Source: Terebella lapidaria | Lineage: Eukaryota > Annelida > Polychaeta > Terebellida > Terebellidae | Reading direction: 5' to 3' | Assembly: GCA_949152475.1 (NCBI GenBank) | Contig: OX424555.1 | Span: forward strand, 61,299,977 to 61,363,976 | DNA length: 64,000 bases | Notes under the pieces: generated by a model | Told to the model about the DNA's origin: nothing | The model's database searches: none | What the model saw: only the letters and a program-made list of their open reading frames with translations | Shown: piece after piece, positions 1-15,248 of the stretch | Layout of the letters: every line of letters starts with the position of its first letter | Numbering within the stretch: the stretch's first letter is position 1 | Position numbers and translations under genes: made by a program

Positions 1-3000
1 CACCACACCCTTGACACTCCAGGTTTCCTGTACCTCATCACCACACCCTTGACACTCAAGGTTCCCTGTACCTCATCACCACACCCTTGACACTCCAGGT
101 TTCCTGTACCTCATCACCACAGCCTTGACACTCCAGGTTTCCTGTGCCTCATCACCACACCCTTGACACTATGTTTTCTGTACCTCATCACCACACCCTT
201 GACACTTCAGGTTTCCTGCACCTCATCACCACAGCCTTGTCACTCCAGGTTTCCTGTGCCTCATCACCACACCCTTGACACTCCAGGTTCCTTGTACCTC
301 ATCACCACAGCCTTGACACTCCAGGTTTCCTGTGCCTCATCACCACACCCTTGACACTCCAGGTTTCCTGTACCTCATCACCACAGCCTTGACACTCCAG
401 GTTTCCTGTGCCTCATCACCACACCCTTGACACTCCAGGTTTCCTGTACCTCATCACCACAGCGTTGACACTCCAGGTTTCCTGTGCCTCATCACCACAC
501 CCTTGACACTAGGTTTTCTGTACCTCATCACCACACGCTTGACACACCAGGTGTCCTGTACCTCATCACCACAGCCTTGACACTCCAGGTTTCTGTACCT
601 CATCACCACAGCCTTGACACTCCATGTTTCCTGTACCTCATCACCACAGCCTTGACACTCCAGGTTTGCTGTACCTCATCACCACACCCTTGACACTCCA
701 GGTTTGCTGTACCTCATCACCACACCCTTGACACTCCAGGTTTGCTCTACCTCATCACCACACCCTTGACACTCCAGGTTTCCTGTACCTCATCACCACA
801 GCCTTGACACTCCAGGTTTCCTGTGCCTCATCACCACACCCTTGACACTAGGTTTTCTGTACCTCATCACCACACGCTTGACACACCAGGTGTCCTGTAC
901 CTCATCACCACAGCCTTGACACTCCAGGTTTCCTGTACCTCATCACCACAGCCTTGACACTCCATGTTTCCTGTACCTCATCACCACACCCTTGACACTC
1001 CAGGTTTCCTGTACCTCATCACCAGAGCCTTGACACTCCAGGTTTCCTGTGCCTCATCACCACACCCTTGACACTGTTTTCTGTACCTCATCACCACACG
1101 CTTGACACACCAGGTGTCCTGTACCTCATCACCACACCCTTGACACTATGTTTTCTGTACCTCATCACCACACGCTTGACACACCAGGTTTCCTGTACCT
1201 CATCACCACACCCTTGACACTCCAGGTTTCCTGCACCTCATCACCACACCCTTGACACTAGTGTTCCTATACCTCATCACCACACCCTTGACACTCAAGG
1301 TTTCCTGTACCTCATCACCACACTCTTGACACTCCAGGTTTCCTGTACCTCATCACACCCTTGACACTCCAGGTTTCCTGTACCTCATCACCACACCCTT
1401 GATACTCCAGGTTTCCTGTACCTCATCACCACACCCTTGACACACCAGGTTTCTTTACCTCATCACCACACCCTTGACACCAGGTTTCCGTACCTCATCA
1501 CCACAGCCTTGACACTCCAGGTTTCCTGTACCTCATCACCACAGCCTTGACACTCCAGGTTTCCTGTACCTCATCACCACAGCCTTGACACTCCAGGTTT
1601 CCTGTGCCTCATCACCACACCCTTGACACTCCAGGTTTCCTGTACCTCATCACCACAGCCTTGACACTCCAGGTTTCCTGTACCTCATCACCACAGCCTT
1701 GACACTCCAGGTTTCCTGTACCTCATCACCACACCCTTGACACTCCAGGTTTGCTGTACCTCATCACCACACCCTTGACACTATGTTTTCTGTACCTCAT
1801 CACCACACGCTTGACACACCAGGTTTCCTGTACCTCATCACCACACCCTTGACACTCCAGGTTTCCTGCACCTCATCACCACACCCTTGACACTAGTGTT
1901 CCTATACCTCATCACCACACCCTTGACACTCAAGGTTTCCTGTACCTCATCACCACACTCTTGACACTCCAGGTTTCCTGTACCTCATCACACCCTTGAC
2001 ACTCCAGGTTTCCTGTACCTCATCACCACACCCTTGATACTCCAGGTTTCCTGTACCTCATCACCACACCCTTGACACTCCAGGTTTCTTTACCTCATCA
2101 CCACACCCTTGACACCAGGTTTCCGTACCTCATCACCACAGCCTTGACACTCCAGGTTTCCTGTACCTCATCACCACAGCCTTGACACTCCAGGTTTCCT
2201 GTACCTCATCACCACAGCCTTGACACTCCAGGTTTCCTGTACCTCATCACCACAGCCTTGGCACTCCAGGTTTGCTGTACCTCATCACCACATCCTTGAC
2301 ACTCCAGGTTTGCTGTACCTCATCACCACACCCTTGACACTCCAGGTTTGCTGTACCTCATCACCACACCCTTGACACTCCAGGTTTCCTGTACCTCATC
2401 ACCACACCCTTGACACTCCAGGTTTGCTGTACCTCATCACCACACCCTTGACACTCCAGGTTCCCTGTACCTCATCACCACACCCTTGACACTCCAGGTT
2501 TCCTGTACCTCATCACCACACCCTTGACACTCCAGGTTTCCTGTACCTCATCACCACAGCCTTGACACTCCAGGTTTCCTGCGCCTCATCACCACACCCT
2601 TGACACTAGGTTTTCTGTACCTCATCACCACACGCTTGACACACCAGGTGTCCTGTACCTCATCACCACAGCCTTGACACTCCAGGTTTCCTGTACCTCA
2701 TCACCACAGCCTTGACACTCCATGTTTCCTGTACCTCATCACTACAGCCTTGACACTCCAGGTTTGCTGTACCTCATCACCACACCCTTGACACTCCAGG
2801 TTTCCTGTACCTCATCACCACACCCTTGACACTCAAGGTTCCCTGTACCTCATCACCACACCCTTGACACTCCAGGTTTCCTGTACCTCATCACCACAGC
2901 CTTGACACTCCAGGTTTCCTGTGCCTCATCACCACACCCTTGACACTATGTTTTCTGTACCTCATCACCACACCCTTGACACTTCAGGTTTCCTGCACCT

Positions 3001-5184
3001 CATCACCACAGCCTTGTCACTCCAGGTTTCCTGTGCCTCATCACCACACCCTTGACACTCCAGGTTCCTTGTACCTCATCACCACAGCCTTGACACTCCA
3101 GGTTTCCTGTGCCTCATCACCACACCCTTGACACTCCAGGTTTCCTGTACCTCATCACCACAGCCTTGACACTCCAGGTTTCCTGTGCCTCATCATCACA
3201 CCCTTGACACTCCAGGTTTCCTGTACCTCATCACCACAGCGTTGACACTCCAGGTTTCCTGTGCCTCATCACCACACCCTTGACACTAGGTTTTCTGTAC
3301 CTCATCACCACACGCTTGACACGCCAGGTGTCCTGTACCTCATCACCACAGCCTTGACACTCCAGGTTTCTGTACCTCATCACCACAGCCTTGACACTCC
3401 ATGTTTCCTGTACCTCATCACCACAGCCTTGACACTCCAGGTTTGCTGTACCTCAACACCACACCCTTGACACTCCAGGTTTGCTGTACCTCATCACCAC
3501 ACCCTTGACACTCCAGGTTTGCTCTACCTCATCACCACACCCTTGACACTCCAGGTTTCCTGTACCTCATCACCACAGCCTTGACACTCCAGGTTTCCTG
3601 TGCCTCATCACCACACCCTTGACACTAGGTTTTCTGTACCTCATCACCACACGCTTGACACACCAGGTGTCCTGTACCTCATCACCACAGCCTTGACACT
3701 CCAGGTTTCCTGTACCTCATCACCACAGCCTTGACACTCCATGTTTCCTGTACCTCATCACCACACCCTTGACACTCCAGGTTTCCTGTACCTCATCACC
3801 ACAGCCTTGACACTCCAGGTTTCCTGTGCCTCATCACCACACCCTTGACACTATGTTTTCTGTACCTCATCACCACACGCTTGACACACCAGGTTTCCTG
3901 TACCTCATCCCACACCCTTGACACACCAGGTTTCCTGTACCTCATCACCACACCCTTGACATTCAAGGTTTCCTGTACCTCATCACCACAGCCTTGATAC
4001 TCCAGGTTTCCTGTACCTCATCACCACACATCTGACACTCCAGGTTCCCTGTACCTCATCACCACACCCTTGACACTCCAGGTTTCCTGCACCTCATCAC
4101 CACACCCTTGACACTAGTGTTCCTATACCTCATCACCAAACCCTTGACACTCAAGGTTTCCTGTACCTCATCACCACACTCTTGACACTCCAGGTTTCCT
4201 GTACCTCATCACACCCTTGACACTCCAGGTTTCCTGTACCTCATCACCACACCCTTGATACTCCAGGTTTCCTGTACCTCATCACCACACCCTTGACACT
4301 CCAGGTTTCTTTACCTCATCACCACACCCTTGACACCAGGTTTCCGTACCTCATCACCACAGCCTTGACACTCCAGGTTTCCTGTACCTCATCACCACAG
4401 CCTTGACACTCCAGGTTTCCTGTACCTCATCACCACAGCCTTGACACTCCAGGTTTCCTGTACCTCATCACCACAGCCTTGGCACTCCAGGTTTGCTGTA
4501 CCTCATCACCACATCCTTGACACTCCAGGTTTGCTGTACCTCATCACCACACCCTTGACACTCCAGGTTTCTGTACCTCATCACCACACCCTTGACACTC
4601 CAGATTTCCTGTACCTCGTCACCACAGCCTTGACACTCCAGGTTTCCTGTACCTCATCACCACAGCCTTGACACTCCAGGTTTCCTGTACCTCATCACCA
4701 CACCCTTGACACTCCAGGTTTGCTGTACCTCATCACCACACCCTTGACACTATGTTTTCTGTACCTCATCACCACACGCTTGACACACCAGGTTTCCTGT
4801 ACCTCATCACCACACCCTTGACACTCCAGGTTTCCTGCACCTCATCACCACACCCTTGACACTAGTGTTCCTATACCTCATCACCACACCCTTGACACTC
4901 AAGGTTTCCTGTACCTCATCACCACACTCTTGACACTCCAGGTTTCCTGTACCTCATCACACCCTTGACACTCCAGGTTTCCTGTACCTCATCACCACAC
5001 CCTTGATACTCCAGGTTTCCTGTACCTCATCACCACACCCTTGACACTCCAGGTTTCTTTACCTCATCACCACACCCTTGACACCAGGTTTCCGTACCTC
5101 ATCACCACAGCCTTGACACTCCAGGTTTCCTGTACCTCATCACCACAGCCTTGACACTCCAGGTTTCCTGTACCTCATCACCAC

Positions 5185-8100
5185 AGCCTTGACACTCCAG
5201 GTTTCCTGTACCTCATCACCACAGCCTTGGCACTCCAGGTTTGCTGTACCTCATCACCACATCCTTGACACTCCAGGTTTGCTGTACCTCATCACCACAC
5301 CCTTGACACTCCAGGTTTCTGTACCTCATCACCACACCCTTGACACTCCAGATTTCCTGTACCTCGTCACCACAGCCTTGACACTCCAGGTTTCCTGTAC
5401 CTCATCACCACAGCCTTGACACTCCAGGTTTCCTGTACCTCATCACCACACCCTTGACACTCCAGGTTTGCTGTACCTCATCACCACACCCTTGACACTC
5501 CAGGTTCCCTGTACCTCATCACCACACCCTTGACACTCCAGGTTTCCTGTACCTCATCACCACACCCTTGACACTCCAGGTTTCCTGTACCTCATCACCA
5601 CAGCCTTGACACTCCAGGTTTCCTGCGCCTCATCACCACACCCTTGACACTAGGTTTTCTGTACCTCATCACCACACGCTTGACACACCAGGTGTCCTGT
5701 ACCTCATCACCACAGCCTTGACACTCCAGGTTTCCTGTACCTCATCACCACACCCTTGACACTCCAGATTTCCTGTACCTCGTCACCACAGCCTTGACAC
5801 TCCAGGTTTCCTGTACCTCATCACCACACCCTTGACACTCCAGGTTTGCTGTACCTCATCACCACACCCTTGACACTCCAGGTTTGCTGTACCTCATCAC
5901 CACACCCTTGACACTCCAGGTTTGCTGTACCTCATCACCACACCCTTGACACTCCAGGTTTCCTGTACCTCATCACCACAGCCTTGACACTCCAGGTTTC
6001 CTGTACCTCATCACCACAGCCTTGACACTCCAGGTTTCCTGTGCCTCATCACCACACCCTTGACACTAGGTTTTCTGTACCTCATCACCACACCCTTGAC
6101 ACTCCAGGTTTGCTGTACCTCATCACCACACCCTTGACACTCCAGGTTTGCTCTACCTCATCACCACACCCTTGACACTCCAGGTTTCCTGTACCTCATC
6201 ACCACAGCCTTGACACTCCAGGTTTCCTGTGCCTCATCACCACACCCTTGACACTAGGTTTTCTGTACCTCATCACCACACGCTTGACACACCAGGTGTC
6301 CTGTACCTCATCACCACAGCCTTGACACTCCAGGTTTCCTGTACCTCATCACCACAGCCTTGCCACTCCATGTTTCCTGTACCTCATCACCACACCCTTG
6401 ACACTCCAGGTTTCCTGTACCTCATCACCAGAGCCTTGACACTCCAGGTTTCCTGTGCCTCATCACCACACCCTTGACACTGTTTTCTGTACCTCATCAC
6501 CACACGCTTGACACACCAGGTTTCCTGTACCTCATCACCACACCCTTGACACTATGTTTTCTGTACCTCATCACCACACGCTTGACACACCAGGTTTCCT
6601 GTACCTCATCACCACACCCTTGACACTCCAGGTTTCCTGCACCTCATCACCACACCGTTGACACTAGTGTTCCTATACCTCATCACCACACCCTTGACAC
6701 TCAAGGTTTCCTGTACCTCATCACCACACTCTTGACACTCCAGGTTTCCTGTACCTCATCACACCCTTGACACTCCAGGTTTCCTGTACCTCATCACCAC
6801 ACCCTTGATACTCCAGGTTTCCTGTACCTCATCACCACACCCTTGACACTCCAGGTTTCTTTACCTCATCACCACACCCTTGACACCAGGTTTCCGTACC
6901 TCATCACCACAGCCTTGACACTCCAGGTTTCCTGTACCTCATCACCACAGCCTTGACACTCCAGGTTTCCTGTACCTCATCACCACAGCCTTGACACTCC
7001 AGGTTTCCTGTGCCTCATCACCACACCCTTGACACTCCAGGTTTCCTGTACCTCATCACCACAGCCTTGACACTCCAGGTTTCCTGTACCTCATCACCAC
7101 AGCCTTGACACTCCAGGTTTCCTGTACCTCATCACCACACCCTTGACACTCCAGGTTTGCTGTACCTCATCACCACACCCTTGACACTATGTTTTCTGTA
7201 CCTCATCACCACACGCTTGACACACCAGGTTTCCTGTACCTCATCACCACACCCTTGACACTCCAGGTTTCCTGCACCTCATCACCACACCCTTGACACT
7301 AGTGTTCCTATACCTCATCACCACACCCTTGACACTCAAGGTTTCCTGTACCTCATCACCACACTCTTGACACTCCAGGTTTCCTGTACCTCATCACACC
7401 CTTGACACTCCAGGTTTCCTGTACCTCATCACCACACCCTTGATACTCCAGGTTTCCTGTACCTCATCACCACACCCTTGACACTCCAGGTTTCTTTACC
7501 TCATCACCACACCCTTGACACCAGGTTTCCGTACCTCATCACCACAGCCTTGACACTCCAGGTTTCCTGTACCTCATCACCACAACCTTGACACTCCAGG
7601 TTTCCTGTACCTCATCACCACAGCCTTGACACTCCAGGTTTCCTGTACCTCATCACCACAGCCTTGGCACTCCAGGTTTGCTGTACCTCATCACCACATC
7701 CTTGACACTCCAGGTTTGCTGTACCTCATCACCACACCCTTGACACTCCAGGTTTGCTGTACCTCATCACCACACCCTTGGCACTCCAGGTTTCCTGTAC
7801 CTCATCACCACACCCTTGACACTCCAGGTTTGCTGTACCTCATCACCACACCCTTGACACTCCAGGTTCCCTGTACCTCATCACCACACCCTTGACACTC
7901 CAGGTTCCCTGTACCTCATCACCACACCCTTGACACTCCAGGTTTCCTGTACCTCATCACCACACCCTTGACACTCCAGGTTTCCTGTACCTCATCACCA
8001 CAGCCTTGACACTCCAGGTTTCCTGCGCCTCATCACCACACCCTTGACACTAGGTTTTCTGTACCTCATCACCACACGCTTGACACACCAGGTGTCCTGT

Positions 8101-11100
8101 ACCTCATCACCACAGCCTTGACACTCCAGGTTTCCTGTACCTCATCACCACAGCCTTGACACTCCATGTTTCCTGTACCTCATCACTACAGCCTTGACAC
8201 TCCAGGTTTGCTGTACCTCATCACCACACCCTTGACACTCCAGGTTTCTTGTACCTCATCACCACACCCTTGACACTCAAGGTTCCCTGTACCTCATCAC
8301 CACACCCTTGACACTCCAGGTTTCCTGTACCTCATCACCACAGCCTTGACACTCCAGGTTTCCTGTGCCTCATCACCACACCCTTGACACTATGTTTTCT
8401 GTACCTCATCACCACACCCTTGACACTTCAGGTTTCCTGCACCTCATCACCACAGCCTTGTCACTCCAGGTTTCCTGTGCCTCATCACCACACCCTTGAC
8501 ACTCCAGGTTCCTTGTACCTCATCACCACAGCCTTGACACTCCAGGTTTCCTGTGCCTCATCACCACACCCTTGACACTCCAGGTTTCCTGTACCTCATC
8601 ACCACAGCCTTGACACTCCAGGTTTCCTGTGCCTCATCACCACACCCTTGACACTCCAGGTTTCCTGTACCTCATCACCACAGCGTTGACACTCCAGGTT
8701 TCCTGTGCCTCATCACCACACCCTTGACACTAGGTTTTCTGTACCTCATCACCACACGCTTGACACGCCAGGTGTCCTGTACCTCATCACCACAGCCTTG
8801 ACACTCCAGGTTTCTGTACCTCATCACCACAGCCTTGACACTCCATGTTTCCTGTACCTCATCACCACAGCCTTGACACTCCAGGTTTGCTGTACCTCAT
8901 CACCACACCCTTGACACTCCAGGTTTGCTGTACCTCATCACCACACCCTTGACACTCCAGGTTTGCTGTACCTCATCACCACACCCTTGACACTCCAGGT
9001 TTCTTTACCTCATCACCACACCCTTGACACCAGGTTTCCGTACCTCATCACCACAGCCTTGACACTCCAGGTTTCCTGTACCTCATCACCACAGCCTTGA
9101 CACTCCAGGTTTCCTGTACCTCATCACCACAGCCTTGACACCAGGTTTCCTGTACCTCATCACCACAGCCTTGGCACTCCAGGTTTGCTGTACCTCATCA
9201 CCACATCCTTGACACTCCAGGTTTGCTGTACCTCATCACCACACCCTTGACACTCCAGGTTTCTGTACCTCATCACCACACCCTTGACACTCCAGATTTC
9301 CTGTACCTCGTCACCACAGCCTTGACACTCCAGGTTTCCTGTACCTCATCACCACAGCCTTGACACTCCAGGTTTCCTGTACCTCATCACCACACCCTTG
9401 ACACTCCAGGTTTGCTGTACCTCATCACCACACCCTTGACACTCCAGGTTCCCTGTACCTCATCACCACACCCTTGACACTCCAGGTTTCCTGTACCTCA
9501 TCACCACACCCTTGACACTCCAGGTTTCCTGTACCTCATCACCACAGCCTTGACACTCCAGGTTTCCTGCGCCTCATCACCACACCCTTGACACTCCAGG
9601 TTTGCTGTACCTCATCACCACACCCTTGACACTCCAGGTTTCTGTACCTCATCACCACACCCTTGACACTCCAGATTTCCTGTACCTCATCACCACAGCC
9701 TTGACACTCCAGGTTTCCTGTACCTCATCACCACAGCCTTGGCACTCCAGGTTTGCTGTACCTCATCACCACATCCTTGACACTCCAGGTTTGCTGTACC
9801 TCATCACCACACCCTTGACACTCCAGGTTTCTGTACCTCATCACCACACCCTTGACACTCCAGATTTCCTGTACCTCGTCACCACAGCCTTGACACTCCA
9901 GGTTTCCTGTACCTCATCACCACAGCCTTGACACTCCAGGTTTCCTGTACCTCATCACCACACCCTTGACACTCCAGGTTTGCTGTACCTCATCACCACA
10001 CCCTTGACACTCCAGGTTCCCTGTACCTCATCACCACACCCTTGACACTCCAGGTTTCCTGTACCTCATCACCACACCCTTGACACTCCAGGTTTCCTGT
10101 ACCTCATCACCACAGCCTTGACACTCCAGGTTTCCTGCGCCTCATCACCACACCCTTGACACTAGGTTTTCTGTACCTCATCACCACACGCTTGACACAC
10201 CAGGTGTCCTGTACCTCATCACCACAGCCTTGACACTCCAGGTTTCCTGTACCTCATCACCACACCCTTGACACTCCAGATTTCCTGTACCTCGTCACCA
10301 CAGCCTTGACACTCCAGGTTTCCTGTACCTCATCACCACAGCCTTGACACTCCAGGTTTCCTGTACCTCATCACCACACCCTTGACACTCCAGGTTTGCT
10401 GTACCTCATCACCACACCCTTGACACTCCAGGTTTGCTGTACCTCATCACCACACCCTTGACACTCCAGGTTTGCTCTACCTCATCACCACACCCTTGAC
10501 ACTCCAGGTTTCCTGTACCTCATCACCACAGCCTTGACACTCCAGGTTTCCTGTGCCTCATCACCACACCCTTGACACTAGGTTTTCTGTACCTCATCAC
10601 CACACCCTTGACACTCCAGGTTTGCTGTACCTCATCACCACACCCTTGACACTCCAGGTTTGCTCTACCTCATCACCACACCCTTGACACTCCAGGTTTC
10701 CTGTACCTCATCACCACAGCCTTGACACTCCAGGTTTCCTGTGCCTCATCACCACACCCTTGACACTAGGTTTTCTGTACCTCATCACCACACGCTTGAC
10801 ACACCAGGTGTCCTGTACCTCATCACCACAGCCTTGACACTCCAGGTTTCCTGTACCTCATCACCACAGCCTTGCCACTCCATGTTTCCTGTACCTCATC
10901 ACCACACCCTTGACACTCCAGGTTTCCTGTACCTCATCACCAGAGCCTTGACACTCCAGGTTTCCTGTGCCTCATCACCACACCCTTGACACTGTTTTCT
11001 GTACCTCATCACCACACGCTTGACACACCAGGTTTCCTGTACCTCATCACCACACCCTTGACACTATGTTTTCTGTACCTCATCACCACACGCTTGACAC

Positions 11101-14100
11101 ACCAGGTTTCCTGTACCTCATCACCACACCCTTGACACTCCAGGTTTCCTGCACCTCATCACCACACCGTTGACACTAGTGTTCCTATACCTCATCACCA
11201 CACCCTTGACACTCAAGGTTTCCTGTACCTCATCACCACACTCTTGACACTCCAGGTTTCCTGTACCTCATCACACCCTTGACACTCCAGGTTTCCTGTA
11301 CCTCATCACCACACCCTTGATACTCCAGGTTTCCTGTACCTCATCACCACACCCTTGACACTCCAGGTTTCTTTACCTCATCACCACACCCTTGACACCA
11401 GGTTTCCGTACCTCATCACCACAGCCTTGACACTCCAGGTTTCCTGTACCTCATCACCACAGCCTTGACACTCCAGGTTTCCTGTACCTCATCACCACAG
11501 CCTTGACACTCCAGGTTTCCTGTGCCTCATCACCACACCCTTGACACTCCAGGTTTCCTGTACCTCATCACCACAGCCTTGACACTCCAGGTTTCCTGTA
11601 CCTCATCACCACAGCCTTGACACTCCAGGTTTCCTGTACCTCATCACCACACCCTTGACACTCCAGGTTTGCTGTACCTCATCACCACACCCTTGACACT
11701 ATGTTTTCTGTACCTCATCACCACACGCTTGACACACCAGGTTTCCTGTACCTCATCACCACACCCTTGACACTCCAGGTTTCCTGCACCTCATCACCAC
11801 ACCCTTGACACTAGTGTTCCTATACCTCATCACCACACCCTTGACACTCAAGGTTTCCTGTACCTCATCACCACACTCTTGACACTCCAGGTTTCCTGTA
11901 CCTCATCACACCCTTGACACTCCAGGTTTCCTGTACCTCATCACCACACCCTTGATACTCCAGGTTTCCTGTACCTCATCACCACACCCTTGACACTCCA
12001 GGTTTCTTTACCTCATCACCACACCCTTGACACCAGGTTTCCGTACCTCATCACCACAGCCTTGACACTCCAGGTTTCCTGTACCTCATCACCACAACCT
12101 TGACACTCCAGGTTTCCTGTACCTCATCACCACAGCCTTGACACTCCAGGTTTCCTGTACCTCATCACCACAGCCTTGGCACTCCAGGTTTGCTGTACCT
12201 CATCACCACATCCTTGACACTCCAGGTTTGCTGTACCTCATCACCACACCCTTGACACTCCAGGTTTGCTGTACCTCATCACCACACCCTTGGCACTCCA
12301 GGTTTCCTGTACCTCATCACCACACCCTTGACACTCCAGGTTTGCTGTACCTCATCACCACACCCTTGACACTCCAGGTTCCCTGTACCTCATCACCACA
12401 CCCTTGACACTCCAGGTTCCCTGTACCTCATCACCACACCCTTGACACTCCAGGTTTCCTGTACCTCATCACCACACCCTTGACACTCCAGGTTTCCTGT
12501 ACCTCATCACCACAGCCTTGACACTCCAGGTTTCCTGCGCCTCATCACCACACCCTTGACACTAGGTTTTCTGTACCTCATCACCACACGCTTGACACAC
12601 CAGGTGTCCTGTACCTCATCACCACAGCCTTGACACTCCAGGTTTCCTGTACCTCATCACCACAGCCTTGACACTCCATGTTTCCTGTACCTCATCACTA
12701 CAGCCTTGACACTCCAGGTTTGCTGTACCTCATCACCACACCCTTGACACTCCAGGTTTCTTGTACCTCATCACCACACCCTTGACACTCAAGGTTCCCT
12801 GTACCTCATCACCACACCCTTGACACTCCAGGTTTCCTGTACCTCATCACCACAGCCTTGACACTCCAGGTTTCCTGTGCCTCATCACCACACCCTTGAC
12901 ACTATGTTTTCTGTACCTCATCACCACACCCTTGACACTTCAGGTTTCCTGCACCTCATCACCACAGCCTTGTCACTCCAGGTTTCCTGTGCCTCATCAC
13001 CACACCCTTGACACTCCAGGTTCCTTGTACCTCATCACCACAGCCTTGACACTCCAGGTTTCCTGTGCCTCATCACCACACCCTTGACACTCCAGGTTTC
13101 CTGTACCTCATCACCACAGCCTTGACACTCCAGGTTTCCTGTGCCTCATCACCACACCCTTGACACTCCAGGTTTCCTGTACCTCATCACCACAGCGTTG
13201 ACACTCCAGGTTTCCTGTGCCTCATCACCACACCCTTGACACTAGGTTTTCTGTACCTCATCACCACACGCTTGACACGCCAGGTGTCCTGTACCTCATC
13301 ACCACAGCCTTGACACTCCAGGTTTCTGTACCTCATCACCACAGCCTTGACACTCCATGTTCCCTGTACCTCATCACCACAGCCTTGACACTCCAGGTTT
13401 GCTGTACCTCATCACCACACCCTTGACACTCCAGGTTTGCTGTACCTCATCACCACACCCTTGACACTCCAGGTTTGCTGTACCTCATCACCACACCCTT
13501 GACACTCCAGGTTTCTTTACCTCATCACCACACCCTTGACACCAGGTTTCCGTACCTCATCACCACAGCCTTGACACTCCAGGTTTCCTGTACCTCATCA
13601 CCACAGCCTTGACACTCCAGGTTTCCTGTACCTCATCACCACAGCCTTGACACCAGGTTTCCTGTACCTCATCACCACAGCCTTGGCACTCCAGGTTTGC
13701 TGTACCTCATCACCACATCCTTGACACTCCAGGTTTGCTGTACCTCATCACCACACCCTTGACACTCCAGGTTTCTGTACCTCATCACCACACCCTTGAC
13801 ACTCCAGATTTCCTGTACCTCGTCACCACAGCCTTGACACTCCAGGTTTCCTGTACCTCATCACCACAGCCTTGACACTCCAGGTTTCCTGTACCTCATC
13901 ACCACACCCTTGACACTCCAGGTTTGCTGTACCTCATCACCACACCCTTGACACTCCAGGTTCCCTGTACCTCATCACCACACCCTTGACACTCCAGGTT
14001 TCCTGTACCTCATCACCACACCCTTGACACTCCAGGTTTCCTGTACCTCATCACCACAGCCTTGACACTCCAGGTTTCCTGCGCCTCATCACCACACCCT
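5185..14100. repeat. Two tandem copies of a 4,512-bp higher-order satellite unit
   Basis: Variant monomers at about 5185-9590 reappear in the same order exactly 4,512 bp downstream. Landmarks pair at 6229/10741, 7626/12138, 8384/12896 and 8705/13217. The rare forms GACACCAGGTTTCC (9137/13649) and TTTCTTTACC also pair. Correspondence fails near 9590/14102, where the first copy continues with CACTCCAGG and the second with CACTAGG, and upstream of about 5180/9692. The near-perfect match over more than 4 kb implies a recent unequal exchange, or an assembly duplication. Confidence 0.85.
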
Positions 14101-15248
14101 TGACACTAGGTTTTCTGTACCTCATCACCACACGCTTGACACACCAGGTGTCCTGTACCTCATCACCACAGCCTTGACACTCCAGGTTTCCTGTACCTCA
14201 TCACCACAGCCTTGACACTAGTGTTCCTATACCTCATCACCACACCCTTGACACTCCAGGTTTCTTTACCTCATCACCACACCCTTGACACTCCAGGTTT
14301 CCTGCACCTCATCACCACACCCTTGACACTAGTGTTCCTATACCTCATCACCACAGCCTTGACACTCCAGGTTTCCTGTACCTCATCACACCCTTGACAC
14401 TCCAGGTTTCCTGTACCTCATCACCACACCCTTGACACTCCAGGTTTCCTGTACCTCATCACCACACCCTTGACACTCCAGGTTTCTTTACCTCATCACC
14501 ACACCCTTGACACCAGGTTTCCGTACCTCATCACCACAGCCTTGACACTCCAGGTTTCCTGTACCTCATCACCACAGCCTTGACACTCCAGGTTTCCTGT
14601 ACCTCATCACCACAGCCTTGACACCAGGTTTCCTGTACCTCATCACCACAGCCTTGGCACTCCAGGTTTGCTGTACCTCATCACCACATCCTTGACACTC
14701 CAGGTTTGCTGTACCTCATCACCACACCCTTGACACTCCAGGTTTCTGTACCTCATCACCACACCCTTGACACTCCAGATTTCCTGTACCTCGTCACCAC
14801 AGTCTTGACACTCCAGGTTTCCTGTACCTCATCACCACAGCCTTGACACTCCAGGTTTCCTGTACCTCATCACCACACCCTTGACACTCCAGGTTTGCTG
14901 TACCTCATCACCACACCCTTGACACTCCAGGTTCCCTGTACCTCATCACCACACCCTTGACACTCCAGGTTTCCTGTACCTCATCACCACACCCTTGACA
15001 CTCCAGGTTTCCTGTACCTCATCACCACAGCCTTGACACTCCAGGTTTCCTGCGCCTCATCACCACACCCTTGACACTAGGTTTTCTGTACCTCATCACC
15101 ACACGCTTGACACACCAGGTGTCCTGTACCTCATCACCACAGCCTTGACACTCCAGGTTTCCTGTACCTCATCACCACAGCCTTGACACTCCATGTTTCC
15201 TGTACCTCATCACTACAGCCTTGACACTCCAGGTTTGCTGTACCTCAT